This document shows, one piece after another, positions 16,160-23,763 of a stretch of 36,695 bases of DNA (position 1 is the first letter of the stretch; each line of letters opens with the position of its first letter). The notes beneath the pieces are model-generated. The model did no database searches and was not told the origin of the DNA. It saw only the letters and a list, made by a program, of their open reading frames with translations. The translations under genes and the position numbers were made by a program. Source of the stretch: an uncultured Eubacterium sp. (GTDB taxonomy: Bacteria; Bacillota; Clostridia; Lachnospirales; Lachnospiraceae); assembly GCA_910579075.1 (NCBI GenBank), contig CAJTSV010000023.1, forward strand, positions 1-36,695, read 5' to 3'.

Positions 16160-17509
16160 ATGGGCAGAATGTTTGGAACAGATGGCGTCAGGGGTGTTGC
16201 AGGAGCAGAGCTTACCATTGAGCTGGCCACGCAGCTTGGCCAGGCAGGGGCATATGTGCTGACAAGGGAAAAGGAACACCAGCCGACACTGATTGTAGGG
16301 TGTGACACCCGCATATCCGGCGGGATGCTTGCCAATGCACTGATGGCCGGCATCTGCTCGGTAGGGGCGAACGCAATTTTTGCGGGCGTGCTGCCGACCC
16401 CTGCGGTTGCTTACCTGACAAGAAGGCATAAAGTAGATGCGGGCGTTGTGATTTCTGCGTCCCACAATCCGATGGAGTTTAACGGCATTAAGTTTTTTAA
16501 CGGGGACGGATATAAGCTGTCAGATGAACTGGAAGATGAAATCGAAGCGATGATTAAAAATCATATGAAGGATGTCACGCTTCCAATCGGTTCCGGTGTC
16601 GGCAGGATTGATTACCGGTTTGACATCCGGGATGAATATGTAAAATTTATCAAAAAATGTGTCCCGGTGGACCTGACAGGCATGCGCATTGTTGCAGACT
16701 GTGCAGAAGGAGCGGCTTATTATACATCTGTAAAAGCGCTGCGCGAGCTGGGCGCGGAGCTGATTCCGATTCATGTGCGCCCGGACGGCACCAATATCAA
16801 CGCTAACTGCGGTTCCACGCATATGGATGAGTTAAAGGCACGGGTTGTCTACGAAAAAGCAGATATCGGCCTTGCATTTGACGGTGACGCAGACCGCCTT
16901 CTGGCTGTGGATGAGCTGGGAAATATTGTCGACGGCGACCAGCTGATGGCTGTCTGTGCCAATTATATGAAGCAGAAGGGGACACTGAAAAAAGATACGG
17001 TGGTCATTACCGTGATGTCAAATCTCGGATTCAGCGTAATGGGCAGGGAGAATGGCATCCATGTCGAGAAAACAAAAGTAGGAGACCGCTATGTGCTGGA
17101 ACATATGCGCGAAAATGGGTATAATATAGGCGGAGAGCAGTCCGGCCATATTATTTTCCTGGATGACAACACGACGGGAGATGGCCTTTTAAGCGCGCTG
17201 CATGTGCTGCAGGTTATGACTGATACCAAAAAGAAGCTTTCGCAGCTGGCATCCGTTATGGAGATTTATCCGCAGGCGCTTGTAAATGCAAAGGTTCCAA
17301 ATCACAAGAAGGAACATTATATGGAATATGCGGAAATTGCAGAAGCCATAAAAGAGCTGGAAAAGAAGTTCCATGGGGAAGGAAGGGTGCTTATCCGCCC
17401 ATCCGGCACGGAACCGCTTATCCGGGTAATGATAGAAGGAAAAAACCAGCAGGAAATTGAGCAGGAAGCAGAAAAACTGGCAGGACTGATTACAGAAATC
17501 ATGTTATAG
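16160..17509 (+). CDS. glmM: Phosphoglucosamine mutase GlmM
   Basis: Cytosolic enzyme converting glucosamine-6-phosphate to glucosamine-1-phosphate on the way to UDP-GlcNAc for peptidoglycan and other glycans. N-terminus MGRMFGTDGVRG is diagnostic. The phosphoserine loop VISASHNPMEFNG puts the catalytic serine at residue 101 with this start, close to the family position of about 100. The metal site DGDADRLL and sugar-binding GGEQSGHI are present, as is the phosphate-binding RPSGTEPLIRVMIEG. Start 16160 is preferred to ATG 16151: the ribosome site ggagg (16145-16149) is 10 bases from 16160 but only 1 base from 16151. CdaA is reported to interact with GlmM in other Firmicutes, which fits the shared operon. 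Confidence 0.97.
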   Translation: MGRMFGTDGVRGVAGAELTIELATQLGQAGAYVLTREKEHQPTLIVGCDTRISGGMLANALMAGICSVGANAIFAGVLPTPAVAYLTRRHKVDAGVVISASHNPMEFNGIKFFNGDGYKLSDELEDEIEAMIKNHMKDVTLPIGSGVGRIDYRFDIRDEYVKFIKKCVPVDLTGMRIVADCAEGAAYYTSVKALRELGAELIPIHVRPDGTNINANCGSTHMDELKARVVYEKADIGLAFDGDADRLLAVDELGNIVDGDQLMAVCANYMKQKGTLKKDTVVITVMSNLGFSVMGRENGIHVEKTKVGDRYVLEHMRENGYNIGGEQSGHIIFLDDNTTGDGLLSALHVLQVMTDTKKKLSQLASVMEIYPQALVNAKVPNHKKEHYMEYAEIAEAIKELEKKFHGEGRVLIRPSGTEPLIRVMIEGKNQQEIEQEAEKLAGLITEIML

Positions 17510-17522
17510 GGGTAAAGAGAAT

Positions 17523-17789
17523 ATGGTAAGTCAAAAGGTAAGGATAAAAAATCCTACGGGCCTGCATTTACGTCCCGCAGGGGTTTTATGTAAGAATGCG
17601 ATTGAATATAGTTCTGTAATTACGTTTAAATACGGCGGGGAAAATATTGCCAATGCAAAGAGCGTATTAAGCGTACTTGGCGCCTGTATCAAGAGCGGGG
17701 ATGAAATTGAACTGATTTGCGAAGGCGAAGACGAAGAAAAAGCACTGAAAGATATCATAGCGCTGATAGAATCAGGATTAGGAGAATAG
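17523..17789 (+). CDS. ptsH: HPr family phosphocarrier protein
   Basis: 88-residue phosphocarrier of the PTS sugar uptake system. The active-site histidine is kept (TGLHLRPAG, His15), so this is HPr-type rather than Crh, which lacks it. The HPr-kinase target serine is also present (ANAKSVLSVLG, Ser47, matching Ser46 of B. subtilis HPr), so it should take part both in sugar transport and in CcpA-linked catabolite control. It is not next to ptsI. It lies 13 bases after glmM and only 1 base before rfbD, so it is embedded in the wall-glycan run, an odd place for HPr. It could be a second HPr dedicated to a regulatory role. Confidence 0.93.
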   Translation: MVSQKVRIKNPTGLHLRPAGVLCKNAIEYSSVITFKYGGENIANAKSVLSVLGACIKSGDEIELICEGEDEEKALKDIIALIESGLGE

Positions 17790-17790
17790 A

Positions 17791-18633
17791 ATGAAAAAAC
17801 TGCTGATTACAGGCTGTAATGGACAATTAGGACGGGCGCTGAACCGGGAATACCGGGACGCCCGGGCAGAACTCATCAACCTGGATTCCCAAAAGCTTGA
17901 TATTTCAAGCCTGGATTCCGTGATGCAGGCAGTCCGCAGCTGCAGGCCTGATGTGATTATCAACTGCGGTGCCATGACTGCGGTAGACCTGTGCGAGACC
18001 GAACGTGACCGGGCATTTCGTATCAATGCGCTGGGGCCGAGAAACCTAGGTATTGCGGCAATGGAGACAGGAGCAAAGGTATTTCAGATATCAACGGATT
18101 ATATTTTTTCCGGGGAATCAAAGCGGCCGTATATCGAGACCGATACGGCGCATCCGCAAAGTGTTTACGGGCAGACAAAGCTGGAAGGAGAACAGTTTAT
18201 CCGGGATTTTGCGCAGCGATATTTTATTATCCGCACGGCATGGATGTATGGAGACGGCAAAAATTTTGCTGCCACGATGCTGCGCCTGTCCCAGGCGAAT
18301 GATACGGTGCGGGTAGTCGGTGACCAGACCGGGACGCCGACGAGCGCCGCAGAGCTGGCAAAAATGATTCACGTGCTTGAGCCGACCGAAAATTACGGAG
18401 TGTTCCACGGCACCTGTGAAGGAGCATGCAGCTGGGCGGAGTTTGCAGAAGAAATTTTCCGCCAGGCCGGGAGAAAGACTGCTGTAGAGCATATTACAAC
18501 CGAAGAATTCGCAGCCCCGGCAAAGCGTCCGGCTTATTCCGTGCTGGACAACCGCATGCTGCGGCTGACAACGGATTTTCGGATGATGGAATGGCGCGAT
18601 GCATTAAGTATCTATATGAGGGAAATACTGTAA
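17791..18633 (+). CDS. rfbD: dTDP-4-dehydrorhamnose reductase
   Basis: Last enzyme of dTDP-L-rhamnose synthesis: NADPH reduction of dTDP-6-deoxy-L-lyxo-4-hexulose. 280 residues, short-chain dehydrogenase fold. Visible: Rossmann loop ITGCNGQLGRAL at the N-terminus, STDYIFSG containing the catalytic threonine region, and YGQTKLEGE with the Tyr-x3-Lys pair, followed by RTAWMYG, characteristic of RmlD. Start ATG 17791 lies 1 base after the ptsH stop; its ribosome site (aggattaggag) is inside ptsH. A 96-base gap with no obvious terminator or promoter separates it from rfbB. Confidence 0.95.
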   Translation: MKKLLITGCNGQLGRALNREYRDARAELINLDSQKLDISSLDSVMQAVRSCRPDVIINCGAMTAVDLCETERDRAFRINALGPRNLGIAAMETGAKVFQISTDYIFSGESKRPYIETDTAHPQSVYGQTKLEGEQFIRDFAQRYFIIRTAWMYGDGKNFAATMLRLSQANDTVRVVGDQTGTPTSAAELAKMIHVLEPTENYGVFHGTCEGACSWAEFAEEIFRQAGRKTAVEHITTEEFAAPAKRPAYSVLDNRMLRLTTDFRMMEWRDALSIYMREIL

Positions 18634-18729
18634 GCAAATCCGCAGAAAATCCGGTACCGGGACGTCTGTCTGAAGCATGCAGCATCCGGGCGGGATGGGC
18701 GGACAATCAGAATAAGGAGAAATAAAACT

Positions 18730-19812
18730 ATGAGAACGTATCTGGTAACAGGCGGGGCAGGATTTATCGGCTCAAATTATATTCACTATATGTTCCGCAA
18801 ATATGGGAATGGCATCCGCATAATTAATCTGGACGCACTGACCTATGCTGGCAACCTGCAGAACCTGAAGGATGTGGAAGGCAGGGACAATTACACCTTT
18901 GTGAAAGCCGATATCTGTGACAAAGAAGCAGTCTCGGACATTTTTGAACACAATGATATTGACCGCGTGGTGCATTTTGCGGCAGAATCCCATGTAGACC
19001 GCAGCATCCGCAGCCCGGAAATCTTTATCCAGACAAATGTCATGGGGACGGCAGTGCTGATGAACTGTGCGAAAAAGGCATGGGAGCTGGCAGACGGCAG
19101 GTATCAGGAAGACAAAAAATTCCTGTATGTGTCGACCGACGAGGTCTATGGCTCCCTGGACGAAGACGGCGGCTATTTTTATGAGACAACCCCTTATGCG
19201 CCGCACAGCCCGTACAGCGCAAGCAAGGCAGCAGGCGACCTGCTTGTAAAATCTTATATCGATACCTATCATTTTCCGGCGAATATTACAAACTGCTCGA
19301 ATAACTACGGCCCGTACCAGTTCCCGGAAAAACTGATTCCGCTCATTATCAACAATGCGCTGCACGGACGGAACCTGCCGGTATACGGAGACGGCAAAAA
19401 TGTGCGTGACTGGCTGTATGTCGATGACCATGCAAAGGCTATTGACATGGTACAGGAGCAGGGACGCCTGGGGCAGACGTATAACATCGGCGGGCATAAC
19501 GAAAAGCAGAATATAGAGATTATCCATATTATTCTGGAAACGCTGCAGGACATGCTTCCAAAAGACGATGCACGCAGAAATCTGGTCAGCAAAGATTTGA
19601 TTACCTATGTGGAAGACCGCAAGGGGCATGACCGCCGCTATGCGATTGCGCCGGATAAAATCAAGGCAGAAATCGGCTGGGAACCGGAAACGATGTTTTC
19701 AGAAGGCATCCGCAAAACGATTGCCTGGTACTTTGAACACGAAGACTGGATGGCAGATGTTACCAGCGGTGATTACCAGAAATATTATGAAGAAATGTAT
19801 AAAGGAAAATAA
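18730..19812 (+). CDS. rfbB: dTDP-glucose 4,6-dehydratase
   Basis: Second enzyme of the dTDP-L-rhamnose pathway; converts dTDP-glucose to dTDP-4-keto-6-deoxyglucose using bound NAD. 360 residues, extended SDR family. Rossmann loop VTGGAGFIGSNYIHYM; FAAESHVDRSI; catalytic STDEVYG with Asp and Glu of the dehydratase triad; PYSASKAAGD with Tyr-x3-Lys; NNYGPYQFPEKLIP and YGDGKNVRDWLYVDDH are all family hallmarks. A good ribosome site (aaggag) precedes ATG 18730. A large glycosyltransferase follows after only 11 bases. Confidence 0.97.
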   Translation: MRTYLVTGGAGFIGSNYIHYMFRKYGNGIRIINLDALTYAGNLQNLKDVEGRDNYTFVKADICDKEAVSDIFEHNDIDRVVHFAAESHVDRSIRSPEIFIQTNVMGTAVLMNCAKKAWELADGRYQEDKKFLYVSTDEVYGSLDEDGGYFYETTPYAPHSPYSASKAAGDLLVKSYIDTYHFPANITNCSNNYGPYQFPEKLIPLIINNALHGRNLPVYGDGKNVRDWLYVDDHAKAIDMVQEQGRLGQTYNIGGHNEKQNIEIIHIILETLQDMLPKDDARRNLVSKDLITYVEDRKGHDRRYAIAPDKIKAEIGWEPETMFSEGIRKTIAWYFEHEDWMADVTSGDYQKYYEEMYKGK

Positions 19813-19823
19813 GGGCTTTGCCT

Positions 19824-22268
19824 ATGAATAACAGTAGATTTGTAGTACGCGAGGGACATTTTCATATTGCAGACAAAGAAAGCTATGTGCTGACTGGCTG
19901 GTTTGAAGGTGCCGGCATGCCGCAGGAAGAACCAGCCGGCAGCCTGTTCGAGGCATTTGCTGACCGTGAAAGGCTGCGGATAAGCGTGCTCTGCTTTCAG
20001 GATGAAGCTGCGCGGCAGAAATACGCAAAATATGATATGGAAGTGGCTGCGGAATATGTCATTATTGCAAAGCTGCCGCCCAGCCTGTCCAGATACCGCC
20101 GCCTGACGCTGCGCCTTGCGGACGGAAGGCTTGTCTATGAGCGGCGGATGTCGCAGCTGCGCCGCCTGCAGGGGCAGCTGAATTACCGGATTACCGGCAT
20201 TCAGACTACGGGAGCGGGCTGTATCGTCAGCGGCTGGGCTGCTTCGATAAAGCCGATTAAGATAAATGTATTTGACAGGGCAAATGTACCAATGAAGTGC
20301 GAAGTCAGTCATTTTCCAAAACCGGATGTAGCGCTGGAATACCGGGAAGCAGAGCAGCTGTATGACAGCGGGTTCAGCGTCACCGTTCCGGTGAGCGGCA
20401 GGAAGAAAATGGTACTGCAGATTACAAACGGGGAAGCGTCCGTGATGCGGACGTTCCGCGCAGCCGATAAGACAAAGCTGGCCTTTTATTTAAAAAAAGC
20501 GCATTATTTCCTCAAACGCAACGGTGTTAAAAAGGCATTTATCCGCGCTGTCAATGAATTGTATGAGCTGATTGGCGACACCGGCAATTATATGAAATGG
20601 CGAAGGCGCAATACCACGCCCGAAAAGGAGCTGGAACGGCAGAGAACACAGCAGGGAGAAGACGGCCCGTTTATTTACGTTGTGACGCCGTATCAGGATT
20701 TCCATCATTTTACGGCGGCGGCTGTTTCCATGAAAAAGCAGACATACGGGAATTGGAAATGGGTGATTGCCTGCAGCCTGGACGAAGAAGAAAAACTAAA
20801 GGAACGGCTGCGTTCCCAGATACCGGAAGACAGGCTGCTTTTCGCCTGTGCGCAGGGCATGGAAAGCATCCAGCAGAAAACAGCCCGCGGCATCCGCGAA
20901 GCAGGAAGCCGGATGCAGGAAGCCTGCGAAAATCTGGCGTGGATGACTATTTTATCCCCGTCTGATACGCTTGAGCCGGATGCGCTTTACAGCTTTGTGC
21001 AGCTCTGCGGACAGCATGCGGACATGGACATGTGCTATACGGATGAAGACCAGATATCTGAGGACGGGCAGCTTTACCATGACCCGGTTTTTAAACCGGA
21101 CTTTAATATAGACATGCTGCGGGCTGTGAATTACTTCGGGCATCTTGTATTTGTGCGGCAGGACCTGCTGCTCGGGCTGGATGGCTGGAATCCGTCTTAC
21201 GGGGAAGATGCTTCGTATGATTATTACCTGCGTGCCGCAGAGGCTGCCGTGCATATCGGGCATCTGCCGCGGGCTGTCTGCCATGTGCGCGAGGGCAGCC
21301 GCCAGACGCGCCATGCCGGAGATGTGATATTAAATGCACATTATAAAAGGCAGAACATTCCTGCATCTGCAAAGCCTTCTGAGGTTCCTGGTGTTTATCA
21401 TACGGTATATGCATGGGATGAAAAGCCGATGGTCTCTATTAACATTCCGAATAAGGACCATATTGACGACCTGGACACCTGTGTGCAGTCTGTTTTGAAA
21501 AATTGTACTTATCCAAATTATGAAATCGTAATTATAGAAAATAACAGTACAGAAGAAAGCACGTTTGCATATTACAAAAAGCTGCAGGAACAGGACAGCC
21601 GGGTTCGTGTGATTGAATGGAAAGATACATTTAATTATTCCCGGATAACCAATTTCGGTGTCGAAGCGTCCAAAGGCGATTATATTCTTCTGATGAATAA
21701 CGATACCGAGGTAATCACGCCGGATTTTATAGAAGAAATGCTTGGCTACTGCATGCGTGAGGATGTAGGCATCTGCGGGGCAAGGCTGTTTTATTTTGAT
21801 GATACGATACAGCATGCCGGGGTGATTATTGGCCTTGGCGGCATCTGCGGAGAAGCTTTTCAGGGATTTCCAAAAGAAAACGGCGGCTATCAGAACCGGA
21901 TTGTTACCCCGCAGGATTACAGTGCTGTGACGGCGGCATGCCTGATGACGAAAAAAAGCGTGTTTCTCGAGACGGGCGGCATGGACGCGGGCCTGCAGGT
22001 AGCTTACAACGATATCGATTACTGCCTGAAGGTCAGGAGCACGGGCAGGCTGGTTGTATATAATCCGTTTGCAATGCTGCACCATTATGAATACAAATCG
22101 AGGGGGGCAGAGGACACCGCAGAGAAGCTGGCCCGTTACCAGCGTGAGGTGGAGCGTTTTACCGGAAGGTGGGCTGAGATTATCAGCACAGGCGACCCGT
22201 ATTACAATCCAAACCTGACAAGGCGCTATCAGGATTTTTCGCTGCGGAGAATAGAGCTGCTGAAATAA
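19824..22268 (+). CDS. Large glycosyltransferase with two GT2 domains and N-terminal beta modules
   Basis: Cytoplasmic glycosyltransferase of 814 residues, probably a rhamnosyltransferase of the wall glycan. Two beta-rich modules form the first 220 residues; each carries a similar core (YVLTGWFEG and CIVSGWAAS), suggesting a repeated domain. A first GT2-like domain (about 280-520) has PFIYVVTPYQDFHHF, LSPSDTLEPDALY and the acidic motif YTDEDQ (405-410). The second (about 530-760) is a canonical GT-A fold: VSINIPNKDHIDDLDTC, IIENNSTEEST and MNNDTE (624-629), and it ends in a basic motif. The start is ATG 19824; an in-frame TTG two codons earlier is possible. The gene sits between rfbB and rfbA, breaking up the four rhamnose genes. 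Whether both GT domains are active is not known. Confidence 0.85.
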   Translation: MNNSRFVVREGHFHIADKESYVLTGWFEGAGMPQEEPAGSLFEAFADRERLRISVLCFQDEAARQKYAKYDMEVAAEYVIIAKLPPSLSRYRRLTLRLADGRLVYERRMSQLRRLQGQLNYRITGIQTTGAGCIVSGWAASIKPIKINVFDRANVPMKCEVSHFPKPDVALEYREAEQLYDSGFSVTVPVSGRKKMVLQITNGEASVMRTFRAADKTKLAFYLKKAHYFLKRNGVKKAFIRAVNELYELIGDTGNYMKWRRRNTTPEKELERQRTQQGEDGPFIYVVTPYQDFHHFTAAAVSMKKQTYGNWKWVIACSLDEEEKLKERLRSQIPEDRLLFACAQGMESIQQKTARGIREAGSRMQEACENLAWMTILSPSDTLEPDALYSFVQLCGQHADMDMCYTDEDQISEDGQLYHDPVFKPDFNIDMLRAVNYFGHLVFVRQDLLLGLDGWNPSYGEDASYDYYLRAAEAAVHIGHLPRAVCHVREGSRQTRHAGDVILNAHYKRQNIPASAKPSEVPGVYHTVYAWDEKPMVSINIPNKDHIDDLDTCVQSVLKNCTYPNYEIVIIENNSTEESTFAYYKKLQEQDSRVRVIEWKDTFNYSRITNFGVEASKGDYILLMNNDTEVITPDFIEEMLGYCMREDVGICGARLFYFDDTIQHAGVIIGLGGICGEAFQGFPKENGGYQNRIVTPQDYSAVTAACLMTKKSVFLETGGMDAGLQVAYNDIDYCLKVRSTGRLVVYNPFAMLHHYEYKSRGAEDTAEKLARYQREVERFTGRWAEIISTGDPYYNPNLTRRYQDFSLRRIELLK

Positions 22269-22295
22269 TAAAAAGACAAAGGGAGAAGCTGAAAC

Positions 22296-23165
22296 ATGAA
22301 AGGAATCATATTAGCCGGAGGTTCGGGCACCAGGTTATATCCTCTGACAAAATCGATATCGAAGCAGATTATGCCGGTATATGACAAGCCGATGATTTAT
22401 TATCCGCTGTCTACGCTGATGCTGGCAGGCATCCGGGATATTCTCATTATTTCTACGCCGAGGGACCTTCCGGTATTTGAGGATTTATTTGGCGACGGCA
22501 GCCAGCTGGGGCTGCATATGTGCTATGCCGTGCAGGAAACGCCGCGCGGGCTTGCAGATGCATTTCTGATTGGGGAATCTTTTATCGGAAATGATACCGC
22601 TGCGCTTGTGCTCGGCGATAATATTTTCTATGGACAGAGCTTTTCCCGGGTATTGCAAAACGCTGCCGGCATTCAGGACGGGGCAGTTATCTTTGGCTAC
22701 TATGTCAAAGACCCGAGGGAATACGGAGTGGTGGAATTTGACGGGAATGGAAAAGCGCTTTCGATTGAGGAAAAACCGGCGCGGCCAAAATCCAACTATG
22801 CGGTACCTGGCTTATATTTTTATGACAATGATGTTGTGGAAATTGCAAAAAACGTAAAGCCTTCTGCAAGGGGCGAGATTGAAATAACATCCGTCAACTA
22901 CGAATATTTAAGACGCGGCAAGCTGAAAGTAGAACCGCTCGGACGCGGCTTTGCCTGGCTTGATACAGGGACGCATGATTCCCTGCTGGATGCAGCCGAT
23001 TATGTGTCTGCGGTTCAAAAGCGCCAGGGGCTGTATGTTTCCTGTATTGAAGAAATTGCATACAAGCGCGGCTTTATTACGAGGGAACAGCTGGTTTCAC
23101 TCGCGCAGCCGCTTTTGAAAACCAATTACGGAAAATACCTGATGGACATTGCGCAGGGGCTTTAA
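22296..23165 (+). CDS. rfbA: Glucose-1-phosphate thymidylyltransferase
   Basis: First enzyme of dTDP-L-rhamnose synthesis: dTTP plus glucose-1-phosphate gives dTDP-glucose. 289 residues, usual RmlA length. Nucleotide-binding signature AGGSGTRLYPLTKSISKQ, followed by MPVYDKPMIYYPLSTLMLAGI split across the sugar site; metal-binding LVLGDNIFYG; EEKPARPKSNYAVPGLYFYD; GFAWLDTGTHDSLLDA. Start ATG 22296 has aaagggagaag upstream. Confidence 0.97.
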   Translation: MKGIILAGGSGTRLYPLTKSISKQIMPVYDKPMIYYPLSTLMLAGIRDILIISTPRDLPVFEDLFGDGSQLGLHMCYAVQETPRGLADAFLIGESFIGNDTAALVLGDNIFYGQSFSRVLQNAAGIQDGAVIFGYYVKDPREYGVVEFDGNGKALSIEEKPARPKSNYAVPGLYFYDNDVVEIAKNVKPSARGEIEITSVNYEYLRRGKLKVEPLGRGFAWLDTGTHDSLLDAADYVSAVQKRQGLYVSCIEEIAYKRGFITREQLVSLAQPLLKTNYGKYLMDIAQGL

Positions 23166-23199
23166 CAGACAGAAAGCACCTGTAAGGAGGAAATGAAAG

Positions 23200-23763
23200 A
23201 TGGGTAAAATAAACGTAACCACATGTGAAATCGAAGGGCTTTATGAGATTGAGCCCGCAGTATATGGGGATGCACGCGGCTATTTTATGGAAACATACAA
23301 CGAACAGGATTTCCGGGAAGCCGGTATCGATGCGGTTTTTGTACAGGATAACCAGTCGGCTTCCAAAAAAGGCGTCCTGCGCGGGCTTCATTTCCAGTAC
23401 GAGCATCCGCAGGACAAGCTGGTGCGGGTGCTGCGCGGCGAAGTCTTTGATGTGGCGGTCGATTTGCGCAGGGGCTCTGCGACTTATGGAAAATGGCACG
23501 GCGTGCTGCTTTCGGCAGAAAACAAAAAGCAGTTTTTTGTGCCAAAGAACTTTGCACACGGATTTCTGGTGCTGTCTGATTATGCGGAATTCGCATACAA
23601 ATGCACGGATTTTTACCATCCGGAAAGCGAAGGCGGCATTTTATATAACGACCCGGAAATCGGAATTCAATGGCCGGTGCCGCAAGGCGTGGAGCTGATT
23701 ATGGCAGAAAAAGATAAAACGTGGGGTACATTCCGCGAATTTACCGAAAAAAATAAAATATGA
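23200..23763 (+). CDS. rfbC: dTDP-4-dehydrorhamnose 3,5-epimerase
   Basis: Third enzyme of the pathway, a cupin-fold epimerase. 187 residues. The catalytic pair is present: His64 in LRGLHFQYEHP, Lys73 in PQDKLVRV and Tyr133 in EFAYKCTDFY. RGEVFDVAVDLRRGSATYGKW and NFAHGFLVLSD are further family signatures. A strong ribosome site (aaggagga) precedes ATG 23200. Its stop overlaps the start of the next gene by four bases (ATGA), implying coupled translation. Confidence 0.96.
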   Translation: MGKINVTTCEIEGLYEIEPAVYGDARGYFMETYNEQDFREAGIDAVFVQDNQSASKKGVLRGLHFQYEHPQDKLVRVLRGEVFDVAVDLRRGSATYGKWHGVLLSAENKKQFFVPKNFAHGFLVLSDYAEFAYKCTDFYHPESEGGILYNDPEIGIQWPVPQGVELIMAEKDKTWGTFREFTEKNKI

